From IMG/VR virus record IMGVR_UViG_3300037087_000772, positions 64,001-110,119 of that record: DNA of 46,119 nucleotides; one strand, given 5' to 3'. This DNA is from a virus. Numbering within the stretch: position 1 is the first letter of the stretch; every line of letters starts with the position of its first letter. The position numbers were made by a program, and so were the translations under genes. Shown in pieces: positions 16,236-23,411 of the stretch. Under the pieces are notes generated by a model, which made no database searches, was not told the origin of the DNA, and saw only the letters and a list, made by a program, of their open reading frames with translations.

Positions 16236-16637
16236 ATGAAATTTAGAACACACATACAAGCTAAATTATATTTAAAATGGATTAACTTTTGGTATCCTAT
16301 AAAATTTAAGTGGAAAGGTCAACATTTAAAAGGGAATCATTCTCGTATAATAAAAGAAGGTGAGATAAATGGTATAATGGATGATAATAAATATACCGTT
16401 TTTAAAGAATTTTGGACTCAGGAAATGATTGATGACCTAAAAAACATGAAAAGTATGGATGAAGTACTTGAAATGGAAACTGAAATAAATCATAATGAAG
16501 AAAGAAAACAAAAATTAGATTGGATGTTAGATGATAAGAAAATTGAACCAACTGAACCCACTCCTTTTGAATTATCAATAAGTAAAAAAATAAAAGAGAA
16601 TGCAGAGAAATATAGAAATGACAATTTAAAATTATAA
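16236..16637 (+). CDS. Hypothetical protein
   Basis: A 133-residue protein: an aromatic, basic N-terminal 40 residues, then a long charged helical part. No known domain. Its stop overlaps the next ATG by one base (TAATG), indicating translational coupling. Confidence 0.6.
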   Translation: MKFRTHIQAKLYLKWINFWYPIKFKWKGQHLKGNHSRIIKEGEINGIMDDNKYTVFKEFWTQEMIDDLKNMKSMDEVLEMETEINHNEERKQKLDWMLDDKKIEPTEPTPFELSISKKIKENAEKYRNDNLKL

Positions 16638-16924
16638 TGGAAGAAGAAAATGAAGAAATCAGAATAGCGAATTTCAAATTCCCTATTCTTTTGTATGAAT
16701 GGGATAGTAGGATATGGATGAATGATCCCGAAGATGATTATATCATAAAGAGAACATATGTTGATATTGATGGAGATTCTGGTGAAAAAGAAATATTTTC
16801 ATATAGGGAGGTTGAATGTGGTGATACAATAGAATTCGAAGGGGAGATATATCGTTTTCCATTACCGAAAACATCAAATCATATAAATATATTAATTGAT
16901 ATATTAAAAGAAGAATTTGAATAA
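16637..16924 (+). CDS. Hypothetical acidic protein
   Basis: A 95-residue acidic, beta-rich protein, coupled to the preceding gene by a one-base overlap. No recognised motif. Confidence 0.6.
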   Translation: MEEENEEIRIANFKFPILLYEWDSRIWMNDPEDDYIIKRTYVDIDGDSGEKEIFSYREVECGDTIEFEGEIYRFPLPKTSNHINILIDILKEEFE

Positions 16925-16954
16925 AAATAAGAACAATTTAAAGATTAGATTCAA

Positions 16955-17464
16955 ATGATAAACAAACGAGTTAAAATTGTTAGAGACACAGTATCACATA
17001 GAATCCCAATTGGAAATATTGTAAGAATTAAAAGTGAATACGATAAAACCATCAAAGGGAAAAAATGTTGGAATATTTTAGATTTAAACTGCTATGTATC
17101 AGAAGATGATATTGAAGTTTTATCTGAAGAAGAAGAAGAATTAAAAACACCCGTATTAATAAATGAGATCTTTGATAAGAACGAAAATAAAGATTTGAAA
17201 AAAGCCGATGATACATGGTTCGATTCTTACTCTGATACAATATTAAAAAGTGAAACTAAATCAACCAAAGAGAATAAATTTAAAAAAGGAGATAAAGTTT
17301 ATGCTCGAAATGTGACGGCACTGACACCCAATGGTACTCAAAATAAGGCCAAAGACGGTGTTTATTTCTTTTATGAAATTGCCAATAATAGAATTTGGTT
17401 AAGACGAAATGATAAAACTGACTTAAATGAATATTTTTGTCTTGAGAAAGATGTAAAAAAATAA
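16955..17464 (+). CDS. Protein with SH3/KOW-like beta segments
   Basis: A 169-residue protein. Two short beta modules flank an acidic linker. The N-terminal one (KRVKIVRDTV, then IPIGNIVRIKSEYDKT and ISSEDDIEVL-like spacing) looks like a small SH3-like barrel. The C-terminal one (FKKGDKVYARNVTALTPNGT, then YFFYEIANNRIWLRR) resembles another. Such modules bind proteins or nucleic acid. No specific family. Confidence 0.55.
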   Translation: MINKRVKIVRDTVSHRIPIGNIVRIKSEYDKTIKGKKCWNILDLNCYVSEDDIEVLSEEEEELKTPVLINEIFDKNENKDLKKADDTWFDSYSDTILKSETKSTKENKFKKGDKVYARNVTALTPNGTQNKAKDGVYFFYEIANNRIWLRRNDKTDLNEYFCLEKDVKK

Positions 17465-17466
17465 AC

Positions 17467-17619
17467 ATGAAATTATCAAATAACAAAAAGGATCTGGATC
17501 AAGAATGGAAATGCTTACTTTCTGTTTATTCTAATTTAAATTGGGACGGAAGAAATATTGCAAAGAAAAGAATAAAGACAATCAGACTTAAATTAAAAAA
17601 AATTAATAAGAATGGATAG
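17467..17619 (+). CDS. 50-residue basic protein
   Basis: A short frame beginning MKLSNNKKDLDQEWKCLL, lysine/arginine-rich at the C-terminus. It starts 2 nt after the previous stop and overlaps the next start by 8 nt, as expected of a real gene in this compact run. Function unknown. Confidence 0.5.
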   Translation: MKLSNNKKDLDQEWKCLLSVYSNLNWDGRNIAKKRIKTIRLKLKKINKNG

Positions 17620-18058
17620 TAAATTAGAAACAACAAGACATATTCTCAGGGTGAAAGATCTCCTGATGGAGTTTAGAGAAAAACTTCAACAAAGAGGTAT
17701 AGACCATGATGAATCAAAACTTCAAGAACCAGAAAAAACTGGATTTGATGAAATGACATATAAATTAAGTAGTATTACTTATGGAAGTGACGAATATAAA
17801 CAGATGTTAAAGGATTTAAAGCCAATCCTCGACCACCATTATGAAAATAATTCTCACCACCCAGAACATTATGAAAATGGTGTGGATGGAATGGACTTAT
17901 TGGATATTGTTGAAATGTTAATGGATTGGAGAGCATCAACAGAAAGACATTCTGATGGTGATATTCATAAATCTCTCGAAATAAATAAAGAAAGATTTCA
18001 TATGTCAAATCAATTATATAATATTTTAAAAAATACAATAAAGAACTTTAATTGGTAA
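17612..18058 (+). CDS. DUF5662 family protein
   Basis: A 148-residue protein matching phage DUF5662 proteins: an early RGIDHDESKL motif, a DHHYENNSHHPEHYENGVDG segment (from about residue 74), then MDLLDIVEMLMDWRASTERH and a C-terminal INKERFHMS. The conserved His/Asp residues suggest an HD-domain-like metal site, so a phosphohydrolase role is possible but not established for the family. Common in large phages as a single small gene. Confidence 0.8.
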   Translation: MDSKLETTRHILRVKDLLMEFREKLQQRGIDHDESKLQEPEKTGFDEMTYKLSSITYGSDEYKQMLKDLKPILDHHYENNSHHPEHYENGVDGMDLLDIVEMLMDWRASTERHSDGDIHKSLEINKERFHMSNQLYNILKNTIKNFNW

Positions 18059-18080
18059 AATACAAAGATTAATCTATTAA

Positions 18081-18275
18081 ATGACACAAGAAGAATGTTA
18101 TTTCTATTTAGACATGGAAAGGATTTTTATACGACTTCATACAATTTTTGAACTCGGTGGTGATGGAAGTTTTATTGCCAAACAAAAATTATATATGTAC
18201 CAACAGTTATTTAAACCCGTATATTCAAATGGTGATGTGTATATTGATTTTTCTGGGTGTATTTGTTTTAATTAG
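18081..18275 (+). CDS. Small hypothetical protein
   Basis: A 64-residue protein with no recognised domain; aromatic-rich (MTQEECYFYLDMERIF). Confidence 0.5.
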   Translation: MTQEECYFYLDMERIFIRLHTIFELGGDGSFIAKQKLYMYQQLFKPVYSNGDVYIDFSGCICFN

Positions 18276-18297
18276 TGTAATTAATAAAATTTAAGAA

Positions 18298-18546
18298 ATG
18301 ATAAAGATAACAGAAGAACAATACAATGAGGCAGTAAAAACAATTAAAAAATATCATCAACAAAAGAAAGAATTAGTTGCTGATAAATGTTCTCACAGGG
18401 GAGCTTGGATGATAGCAAATAAAGAACATCCCAATTCATTATCAAATAATTTTTATTGTCCAGATTGTAAATTGGCATTTACTACGACAAGATGTGAAAT
18501 TTGTAATGGAACTGGTGAATTTTATATCAAATTAAAAACAAGATAA
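18298..18546 (+). CDS. Small zinc-ribbon protein
   Basis: An 82-residue protein. A helical N-terminal 30 residues are followed by KCSHRGAW, CPDC and CEICNGTGEF. The last two CxxC knuckles and the CxxCxGxG element resemble DnaJ-type or zinc-ribbon motifs. Probable structural zinc binding; function unknown. Confidence 0.65.
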   Translation: MIKITEEQYNEAVKTIKKYHQQKKELVADKCSHRGAWMIANKEHPNSLSNNFYCPDCKLAFTTTRCEICNGTGEFYIKLKTR

Positions 18547-18547
18547 T

Positions 18548-18847
18548 ATGTCTGAAAAAATTATTGATGTTATAAAAGATGTTTATGACAGACCAGATCA
18601 AATTGAAGTACCAGTGTGGTATGATAGAGGTGGTGGATTAATAGTCCGTAGAGATGCTTTATCTCCAGATAATCCAGAACATACTTATAATTACATGAAA
18701 AATGTAATGAATGTTTGTCCAGAAGATTATGGTGTATTACATCCTGATACAGAAAAGTATAAAGATTATACCAAAGAACAATTAATGTCCCGTATAATCG
18801 AACTCGAAAAAGAAAACAGATATTTATCAAATAATATCTATCCATGA
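18548..18847 (+). CDS. Hypothetical protein
   Basis: A 99-residue protein with a short C-terminal coiled coil (LMSRIIELEKENRYL). Its stop overlaps the next ATG (ATGA). No family recognised. Confidence 0.6.
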   Translation: MSEKIIDVIKDVYDRPDQIEVPVWYDRGGGLIVRRDALSPDNPEHTYNYMKNVMNVCPEDYGVLHPDTEKYKDYTKEQLMSRIIELEKENRYLSNNIYP

Positions 18848-19224
18848 TAAAATACGAAGATTTAAATATAGGGGATATAATTCTTATCCCAAAAGGAACA
18901 GCAATTTGGAGTATCAAATTACAACAAACAATTGTGTTGTATAATGATATTATGACTAAAATAACACATACAACATATGATAATGGATCTATTTTTGTTA
19001 TGCCACAAATAAAAATAGCTCCAATAATGTATATAGATTTTAGTTACGACAAGTCAAAAGAATTGACTCCATCTCCCATAACTCCCGAATATGTAGATGA
19101 CGAAACATTTGGTGAACTTCACTATGGATATGATCCAGAAATATATACGAACAATAATAGAAATTTAAATTTGAAAAATATTTTAAATGAACTTGGTACA
19201 GAACAAGATACATTAAATATATAA
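18844..19224 (+). CDS. Hypothetical beta-rich protein
   Basis: A 126-residue protein. Its N-terminal half is beta-rich (YEDLNIGDIILIPKGTAIWS), like the start of an SH3-like fold. Translationally coupled to the gene before it. Function unknown. Confidence 0.6.
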   Translation: MIKYEDLNIGDIILIPKGTAIWSIKLQQTIVLYNDIMTKITHTTYDNGSIFVMPQIKIAPIMYIDFSYDKSKELTPSPITPEYVDDETFGELHYGYDPEIYTNNNRNLNLKNILNELGTEQDTLNI

Positions 19225-19236
19225 GAATAAAATGTT

Positions 19237-19608
19237 ATGACAGAAAACAAAAAAAACCTTATTAGACAATTAATGTATCTAAATGGTTCTATTAATTCAC
19301 AGCATGAATTCATTCAGAATGTAATAGAAACGATTAAGGGGGCTGTTCCCGAAATTGAACACATTTCCTTGGCTGACATCGCAGAAGATGTCCTGAACGA
19401 GATAATACCCCTCTATGACAAATATTTCACTGAAGAACAATTACAGGAATTATATGATTTCTTTTCAATAAGAGCATTTTATTTCAAGAATGTTCTTCAA
19501 ATAAATCAAGAAAGTTTTAATATCGGAGAAAAAATAGGAGAAATAGTATCACAGAGAATTAATGAATATAAACAACAACAATTAAAAAAAGAAGAAAATG
19601 GAAAATAA
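19237..19608 (+). CDS. DUF2059-like helical protein
   Basis: A 123-residue protein. The middle and C-terminal part (IIPLYDKYFTEEQLQELYDF) follows the DUF2059 signature, where a tyrosine/phenylalanine helix precedes a TxEEL turn. DUF2059 proteins are usually secreted and of unknown function; this copy has no signal peptide. It overlaps the next gene by 11 nt. Confidence 0.55.
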   Translation: MTENKKNLIRQLMYLNGSINSQHEFIQNVIETIKGAVPEIEHISLADIAEDVLNEIIPLYDKYFTEEQLQELYDFFSIRAFYFKNVLQINQESFNIGEKIGEIVSQRINEYKQQQLKKEENGK

Positions 19609-19981
19609 ATTTATTAAACTACCAATATCTGGTAGAAGAATTAAGAAGTCCGAAATCGTCTATTACAATAAAGATGGAATAAGATTGTACTATCGTTTAA
19701 AACACAGAGCCGATAGTATTTATATTAATTATTCAACAGAAGAAGATATACAAGCTGATCTTAAAAAATTCGATGAGATATATTTCGATTCGGAAAGAAA
19801 AGGACTTGATGAACCTATAAGAAAGATTCTTAGTCAATTTTTCATTGATATTTATTCGGATGTGAGAAATGATGGTAAATTATTAGGAACAGACGATATA
19901 CTTGAAAAATTAAATAAGTCCGAAAAAGTGAACGATAATGTTCAAAAAATAAAAGAATTATTTTATGGGAAAACTGATTGA
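19598..19981 (+). CDS. Hypothetical protein
   Basis: A 127-residue protein, basic at the N-terminus and helical at the C-terminus, unrecognised. It overlaps its neighbours at both ends (11 and 17 nt), so the 19237-20423 genes are probably one transcription unit. Confidence 0.6.
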   Translation: MENKFIKLPISGRRIKKSEIVYYNKDGIRLYYRLKHRADSIYINYSTEEDIQADLKKFDEIYFDSERKGLDEPIRKILSQFFIDIYSDVRNDGKLLGTDDILEKLNKSEKVNDNVQKIKELFYGKTD

Positions 19982-20423
19982 TAAATTTATTGATGAAGAA
20001 TTCTTTCTAAGTAATTTTTATATTAGTCCAATAATTTATAAAGGAAAAGAATATAAAACCGTTGAACATGCTTTCCAAGCATCAAAAGCTGATAACGAAT
20101 CGGAACATGAATGGATTCGTAATATGGATACTCCCGGAAAAGCAAAAAGAAATGGTTCAGATCCACATAAAGTTCACCTGAGAAAAGATTGGGAAGAAAT
20201 AAAAGAGGATTTGATGTTGGAATTACTTCGAATCAAATTTTCAGATCCAGAATTATCAAAAAAATTAATTGATACAAAAAATTATATACTGGTTGAGGGG
20301 AATTATTGGCATGATAATTTTTGGGGCAATTGTACCTGTTCAAATTGTAGAAATATTGAGGGTCAAAATAAATTAGGTGAATTACTAATGAAAGTTCGAC
20401 AAGAAATTATTGATTTGTTGTAA
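19965..20423 (+). CDS. NADAR-domain N-glycosidase (YbiA-like)
   Basis: A 152-residue NADAR/YbiA-fold protein. Landmarks are FFLSNFYISP (13-22), YKTVEHAFQASK (30-41) with catalytic-type E34, PGKAKRNG, DWEEIKEDLMLELLRIKF and the closing LVEGNYWHDNFWG. A small Cys-rich insertion (CTCSNC) follows. NADAR enzymes cleave N-glycosidic bonds; known activities are on riboflavin intermediates and removal of ADP-ribose from guanine. With candidate ADP-ribosyltransferases in the same phage, a role in reversing ADP-ribosylation is attractive but inferred. Confidence 0.88.
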   Translation: MGKLIDKFIDEEFFLSNFYISPIIYKGKEYKTVEHAFQASKADNESEHEWIRNMDTPGKAKRNGSDPHKVHLRKDWEEIKEDLMLELLRIKFSDPELSKKLIDTKNYILVEGNYWHDNFWGNCTCSNCRNIEGQNKLGELLMKVRQEIIDLL

Positions 20424-20430
20424 ATTTCTT

Positions 20431-20886
20431 TTACCATATAATTTCATTTAAATATTTTCTTCTAATAGATTCAAAAAATAACCACCTTCTATCACTCATT
20501 TGAACTAATTTACTAAAAGGATCAACATAGATATATTGTTCATAAACATTGTTCAATTCATCTTCATATATCATTTTAAGGCTCATCCTTTCTCGAACCA
20601 AAAGGGAACTGATGTTTATTTCTTCTATTTCATTAATATTCATTGAGGTCTGCTTAATATAACATTTCTTTCCATTTATTGTGAATAATGAAAGATCTCC
20701 ATTTATATTTAATTTATATAAATTTGATTTTATTTTTTTAATGTCAAAATCCAAAGACATTTCTGTTTTAGACATAACCCTGTTATTATTATCTTTACTA
20801 ATTATGAATTCTCCTGATTTTTTATCTAATAGAAATAATCTAACTGATGTTATGATTGATAAAATTAAAGCTATTATACTTATCAT
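20431..20886 (-). CDS. Membrane-anchored protein coupled to an RHH regulator
   Basis: A 151-residue protein with one N-terminal membrane helix (MISIIALILSIITSVRLFLL) and a soluble, beta-rich remainder. The start overlaps the stop of the RHH gene upstream (20883-21038). A parallel pair (RHH plus N-terminally anchored membrane protein) lies at 44258-45131; the membrane proteins are not clearly homologous beyond the anchor. Function unknown. Confidence 0.65.
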   Translation of the reverse strand: MISIIALILSIITSVRLFLLDKKSGEFIISKDNNNRVMSKTEMSLDFDIKKIKSNLYKLNINGDLSLFTINGKKCYIKQTSMNINEIEEINISSLLVRERMSLKMIYEDELNNVYEQYIYVDPFSKLVQMSDRRWLFFESIRRKYLNEIIW

Positions 20887-21038
20887 AATTTTTTAATTTC
20901 TTTTTTAATCAAGTATTCGATATACTTTGATTTATTCACTTTCTTCTCTTCGCAAATCTTATTCAATATTTCATCCAATTCAATATTAACTGATATTGAT
21001 AAGCTTTTTTTCTTGTTTGTTATTTTTGGTCTACCCAT
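20883..21038 (-). CDS. Ribbon-helix-helix regulator, pair A copy 1
   Basis: A 51-residue protein starting MGRPKITNKKKSLSISVNIE: a ribbon strand, then helix DEILNKICEEKKV, then NKSKYIEYLIKKEI. This is an Arc/CopG-type DNA-binding protein. The first 72 coding bases and about 48 upstream bases are nearly identical to the copy at 44258. It overlaps the membrane-protein gene by 4 nt. It probably autoregulates through the conserved upstream segment. Confidence 0.75.
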   Translation of the reverse strand: MGRPKITNKKKSLSISVNIELDEILNKICEEKKVNKSKYIEYLIKKEIKKL

Positions 21039-21053
21039 CGGATTAGGTTTTTT

Positions 21054-21066
21054 CTTATATATCTTG
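21054..21066 (-). promoter_or_regulatory. TATATA-type promoter of RHH pair A copy 1
   Basis: CAAGATATATAAG on the minus strand, 15 nt before the ATG, inside the segment conserved with the 44231 region; the likely site of autoregulation. Confidence 0.5.
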
Positions 21067-21082
21067 AAAATGGAGTTTGGTT

Positions 21083-21122
21083 TAAAAAAGAAATCCCCTC
21101 AGTATGAAATTGAGAGGATTTC
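21083..21122 (-). terminator. Intrinsic terminator of the 21152 gene
   Basis: On the minus strand the stem GAAATCCTCTCA / TGAGGGGATTTC (one mismatch) is followed directly by TTTTTT. Confidence 0.8.
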
Positions 21123-21151
21123 TAATAAATTGTAATAGTGTTTTTACTATT

Positions 21152-21727
21152 TTACCAACTATCTTTCTTTTCTGATTTTACTTTATTCATTGAAAGTTTT
21201 AGACTTTCTATTGTGGAATAAATTTGAATTTTGGCATCGTTTTTGATTTTATCCCATTGTTTTTGAGGTATATTCATTCCCTGTCCTGATTTTTCTTGTT
21301 GTAGGGGAATTTTACCTGATGTATTGTATTGATTTTCAAAATATAAATTATTAATTGTATATTTATATTTTCCATTTTTACACTGAACATTGATTGTGAA
21401 ATATCCATAACCTATCATATACAGCCCCCCTATAAAAACATTTGGATGTTGATTTACAGGAACACAACCATTTCCTACAATTTTCCCCAAATCTTTGTCT
21501 GAAATTTGAATAACAGATTTGGCTGAATTGAATGTGTTAGCTATCCAATCCTGTAATTGAGAATATAATTGGTCTTTTGTAATTGAGGAATCTACAATTA
21601 TGATATTTGTGATTTCTCCTATTATCCATTGTTTTTCAAAAGATTCATCATTTGAATTAAAAACATCTTGTGCATTTATACTGACTGTACAAATCAATAT
21701 TGAAAATAAAACAAATAGTTTTTTCAT
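21152..21727 (-). CDS. Secreted DUF4468-like protein
   Basis: A 191-residue protein. Its signal peptide MKKLFVLFSILICTVSINAQ ends at a typical Bacteroidetes NAQ cleavage site. The mature part follows the DUF4468 pattern: KDQLYSQLQDWIANTF, ISDKDLGKIVGNG, then a periplasmic beta-hairpin (YGYFTINVQCKNGKYKYTI) and a C-terminal helix. This family is common in Bacteroidetes chromosomes and rare in phages, so host acquisition is likely. Ends at a strong terminator. Probably periplasmic or surface; role unknown. Confidence 0.7.
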   Translation of the reverse strand: MKKLFVLFSILICTVSINAQDVFNSNDESFEKQWIIGEITNIIIVDSSITKDQLYSQLQDWIANTFNSAKSVIQISDKDLGKIVGNGCVPVNQHPNVFIGGLYMIGYGYFTINVQCKNGKYKYTINNLYFENQYNTSGKIPLQQEKSGQGMNIPQKQWDKIKNDAKIQIYSTIESLKLSMNKVKSEKKDSW

Positions 21728-21766
21728 AATTTTGTTGTTTTAATTGTTATTTTATAATGATATTTT

Positions 21767-22195
21767 TTAAAAATTAAATTTAAGACCGTTTCCATCTGTT
21801 ACTAAACTATATTTTTTATTCTTACTTTGTTGAATAATAATACCAGCCTGATTTATTTGATGAGAACCAATAAAAAAACATACTATGCTCGATATAAAAA
21901 ATCCACCAGATACACCAATTAATAATTTTCTATATGTATCATTTTGAACTATTTGACTATGTGTTTTCCCATCAAAAGTAAAAGCTATGCTAATTCCACT
22001 CAAAATAGAAAGTGAAAAACAAACACCAGCTCCTGTGAAATTCTGGCCAGCCTTGTGTAGATAATATCCTTCATCCTTTAATTGTAAATTATTTGGATTA
22101 ATTTTATTATCCTTAAAATATCTTTGTAAAGGAGTTTGTGCGTTTAAACTGACTGCACAAATCAATAGTGTGATAATTAATACAATTTTTTTCAT
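21767..22195 (-). CDS. Secreted/membrane protein with host-type promoter
   Basis: A 142-residue protein. Its signal peptide MKKIVLIITLLICAVSLNAQ is closely related to that of the gene at 21152-21727, suggesting signal duplication. The mature part has two membrane helices (about 57-73 and 92-112) and short flanks. Transcribed from the TAAATTTG promoter at 22212-22238 and divergent from RHH pair B copy 1. Function unknown. Confidence 0.65.
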   Translation of the reverse strand: MKKIVLIITLLICAVSLNAQTPLQRYFKDNKINPNNLQLKDEGYYLHKAGQNFTGAGVCFSLSILSGISIAFTFDGKTHSQIVQNDTYRKLLIGVSGGFFISSIVCFFIGSHQINQAGIIIQQSKNKKYSLVTDGNGLKFNF

Positions 22196-22211
22196 AATTT
22201 TGATGTTTTTA

Positions 22212-22238
22212 CAAATTTAATCAATTTTCTTGAATAAA
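22212..22238 (-). promoter_or_regulatory. Host-type promoter
   Basis: On the minus strand TTTATTC, 12 nt, TAAATTTG. The segment is almost the same as 43858-43884, where the other RHH pair B copy is also divergent. Confidence 0.65.
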
Positions 22239-22303
22239 AAAATTAAAATATGTGAAAATGGAAAAATATAAAAAAATTAAAATATGTGAAAATGGAAAAA
22301 TAT
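22236..22303 (+). repeat. 34-bp perfect tandem repeat, 2 copies
   Basis: 22236-22269 and 22270-22303 are identical (each ends GGAAAAATAT). They lie between the host-type promoter and the TATATA box of the RHH gene. A single, slightly diverged copy lies upstream of the paralogous RHH gene at 43619-43780. Candidate operator for the RHH protein. Confidence 0.9.
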
Positions 22304-22315
22304 GACTTTTCAACA

Positions 22316-22326
22316 TTAATATATAC
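22316..22326 (+). promoter_or_regulatory. TATATA-type promoter of RHH pair B copy 1
   Basis: TTAATATATAC, 18 nt before the ATG at 22345, directly after the 34-bp repeats. Confidence 0.55.
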
Positions 22327-22344
22327 TACTAAAAAGACACACAT

Positions 22345-22506
22345 ATGAAAAAACCGATAACAAAAAGAAAAATATCACTCAGATTAGACACTGAGATTTG
22401 TGAATTCTTAGAAGATAATTTTGAAAACAAATCCAGATATATTGAGTATTTAATATATAATGACATTAAAGATTGTGGTTTGTTAGAAAAAGAAATCATC
22501 CTGTGA
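22345..22506 (+). CDS. Ribbon-helix-helix regulator, pair B copy 1
   Basis: A 53-residue protein: MKKPITKRKISLRLD ribbon, a helix around ICEFLEDNFE, then NKSRYIEYLIYNDIKD and an LLEKEIIL tail. Arc/CopG type. The copy at 43619-43780 has the same length and shares most residues, including the whole LEDNFENKSRYIEYLIY segment. Its stop is 1 nt before the GIY-YIG gene, so it probably regulates or is co-expressed with the endonuclease. Confidence 0.75.
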   Translation: MKKPITKRKISLRLDTEICEFLEDNFENKSRYIEYLIYNDIKDCGLLEKEIIL

Positions 22507-22507
22507 A

Positions 22508-23390
22508 ATGAAACTTAAATGTGTATATGTTTTTTTAGATCATAGAAAGCCGGGAAATTATGTTTATGATAATTTGACATTCGATTACGAACCAATATAT
22601 GTTGGAAAGGGGTGTTTGAATAGACCACAAAGACATAAAGTACGATACAAAAAAGAAGTCAATAGATTCTATTCTAAATTAAAATCCATTGTCAAAGAAA
22701 CAAATGAGTTTCCAAATTATGTCATTATTCGAAAAGATATATCTGAATTAATAGCCAACAATCTGGAAATAGAATACATCAAAAAGATAGGAAGAATTGA
22801 AAATGGTGGAACTTTAACTAATATGAGTGATGGTGGTGAAGGTCAATCTGGATTTGTATTTTCAGAAGAAACCAAGAAAAAAAATGTCTCTTAAAAGAAA
22901 AGGAAAAAAATTAGGGCCCATGTCAGAGGAAGTTAAAAAAAAGTTATCTGAATCAAAAAAAGGTAAATATTGTGGGATAAACTCTGGAATGTATGGTAAA
23001 AAAATGTCTAAAGAATCAAAAGAAAAAATAAGTTTGTCGAGAAAAGGAAAATATTTTGGTATAAACAACCCCAACTATGGTAAGAAAATGTCAGAAAAAT
23101 CAAAAAAGGTTATTTCAGAAAAGAATAAAGGGAAATTATCTGGTGATAAACATCCAAATTACAAAAATCTGAATCATATAAATGTTGTAGTGAAGGACAC
23201 TTGGGAATTAACAGATATAAATGGTAAAACAATAATAATACAAAGTTTAAGTAGATTTTGTAATGAAAATAATTTAAATGCTTGTTGCATGAGAGATATT
23301 TTTTATGGTAAACAAAAATCGCCACATAGAGGATGGACAAAAGTAATCAAATTAACAAATAATGTAAAAAATAAAAAAGATCAGAAATAA
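22508..23390 (+). pseudogene. GIY-YIG homing endonuclease, frameshifted at A8
   Basis: The N-terminal frame (22508-22894) encodes a GIY-YIG-type nuclease domain (KCVYVFLDHRKPGNYVY, YVGKGCLNRPQRH). It stops shortly after an A8 tract (22877-22884). The continuation lies one base out of frame to 23390 and carries at least three NUMOD3-type units (GxNxPNYGKKMSEKSKK-like) and a C-terminal NUMOD1-like segment. Removing one A joins them as SEETKKKMSLKRKG, giving about 293 residues. Causes could be a real inactivating indel, a sequencing error, or transcriptional slippage. The ATG at 22884 could also start the DNA-binding half separately. Confidence 0.8.
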
Positions 23391-23404
23391 TCTGACCTTT
23401 TTTA
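23373..23404. terminator. Bidirectional intrinsic terminator
   Basis: AGATCAGA / TCTGACCT stem flanked by an A-run on the left and a T-run on the right, between the convergent homing endonuclease and dnaK. Confidence 0.75.
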
Positions 23405-23411
23405 TTTAAAA

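Noticed and set aside
22236-22303. Attachment site or insertion-sequence ends
   Set aside because: The repeat is direct and adjacent, with no transposase or integrase nearby; operator-like placement is a better explanation.
22827-22883. Separate gene start for the second GIY-YIG half at 22827
   Set aside because: This overlaps the nuclease frame and reads shadow sequence; the two halves join by a one-base correction at the A8 tract, or restart at the ATG at 22884.
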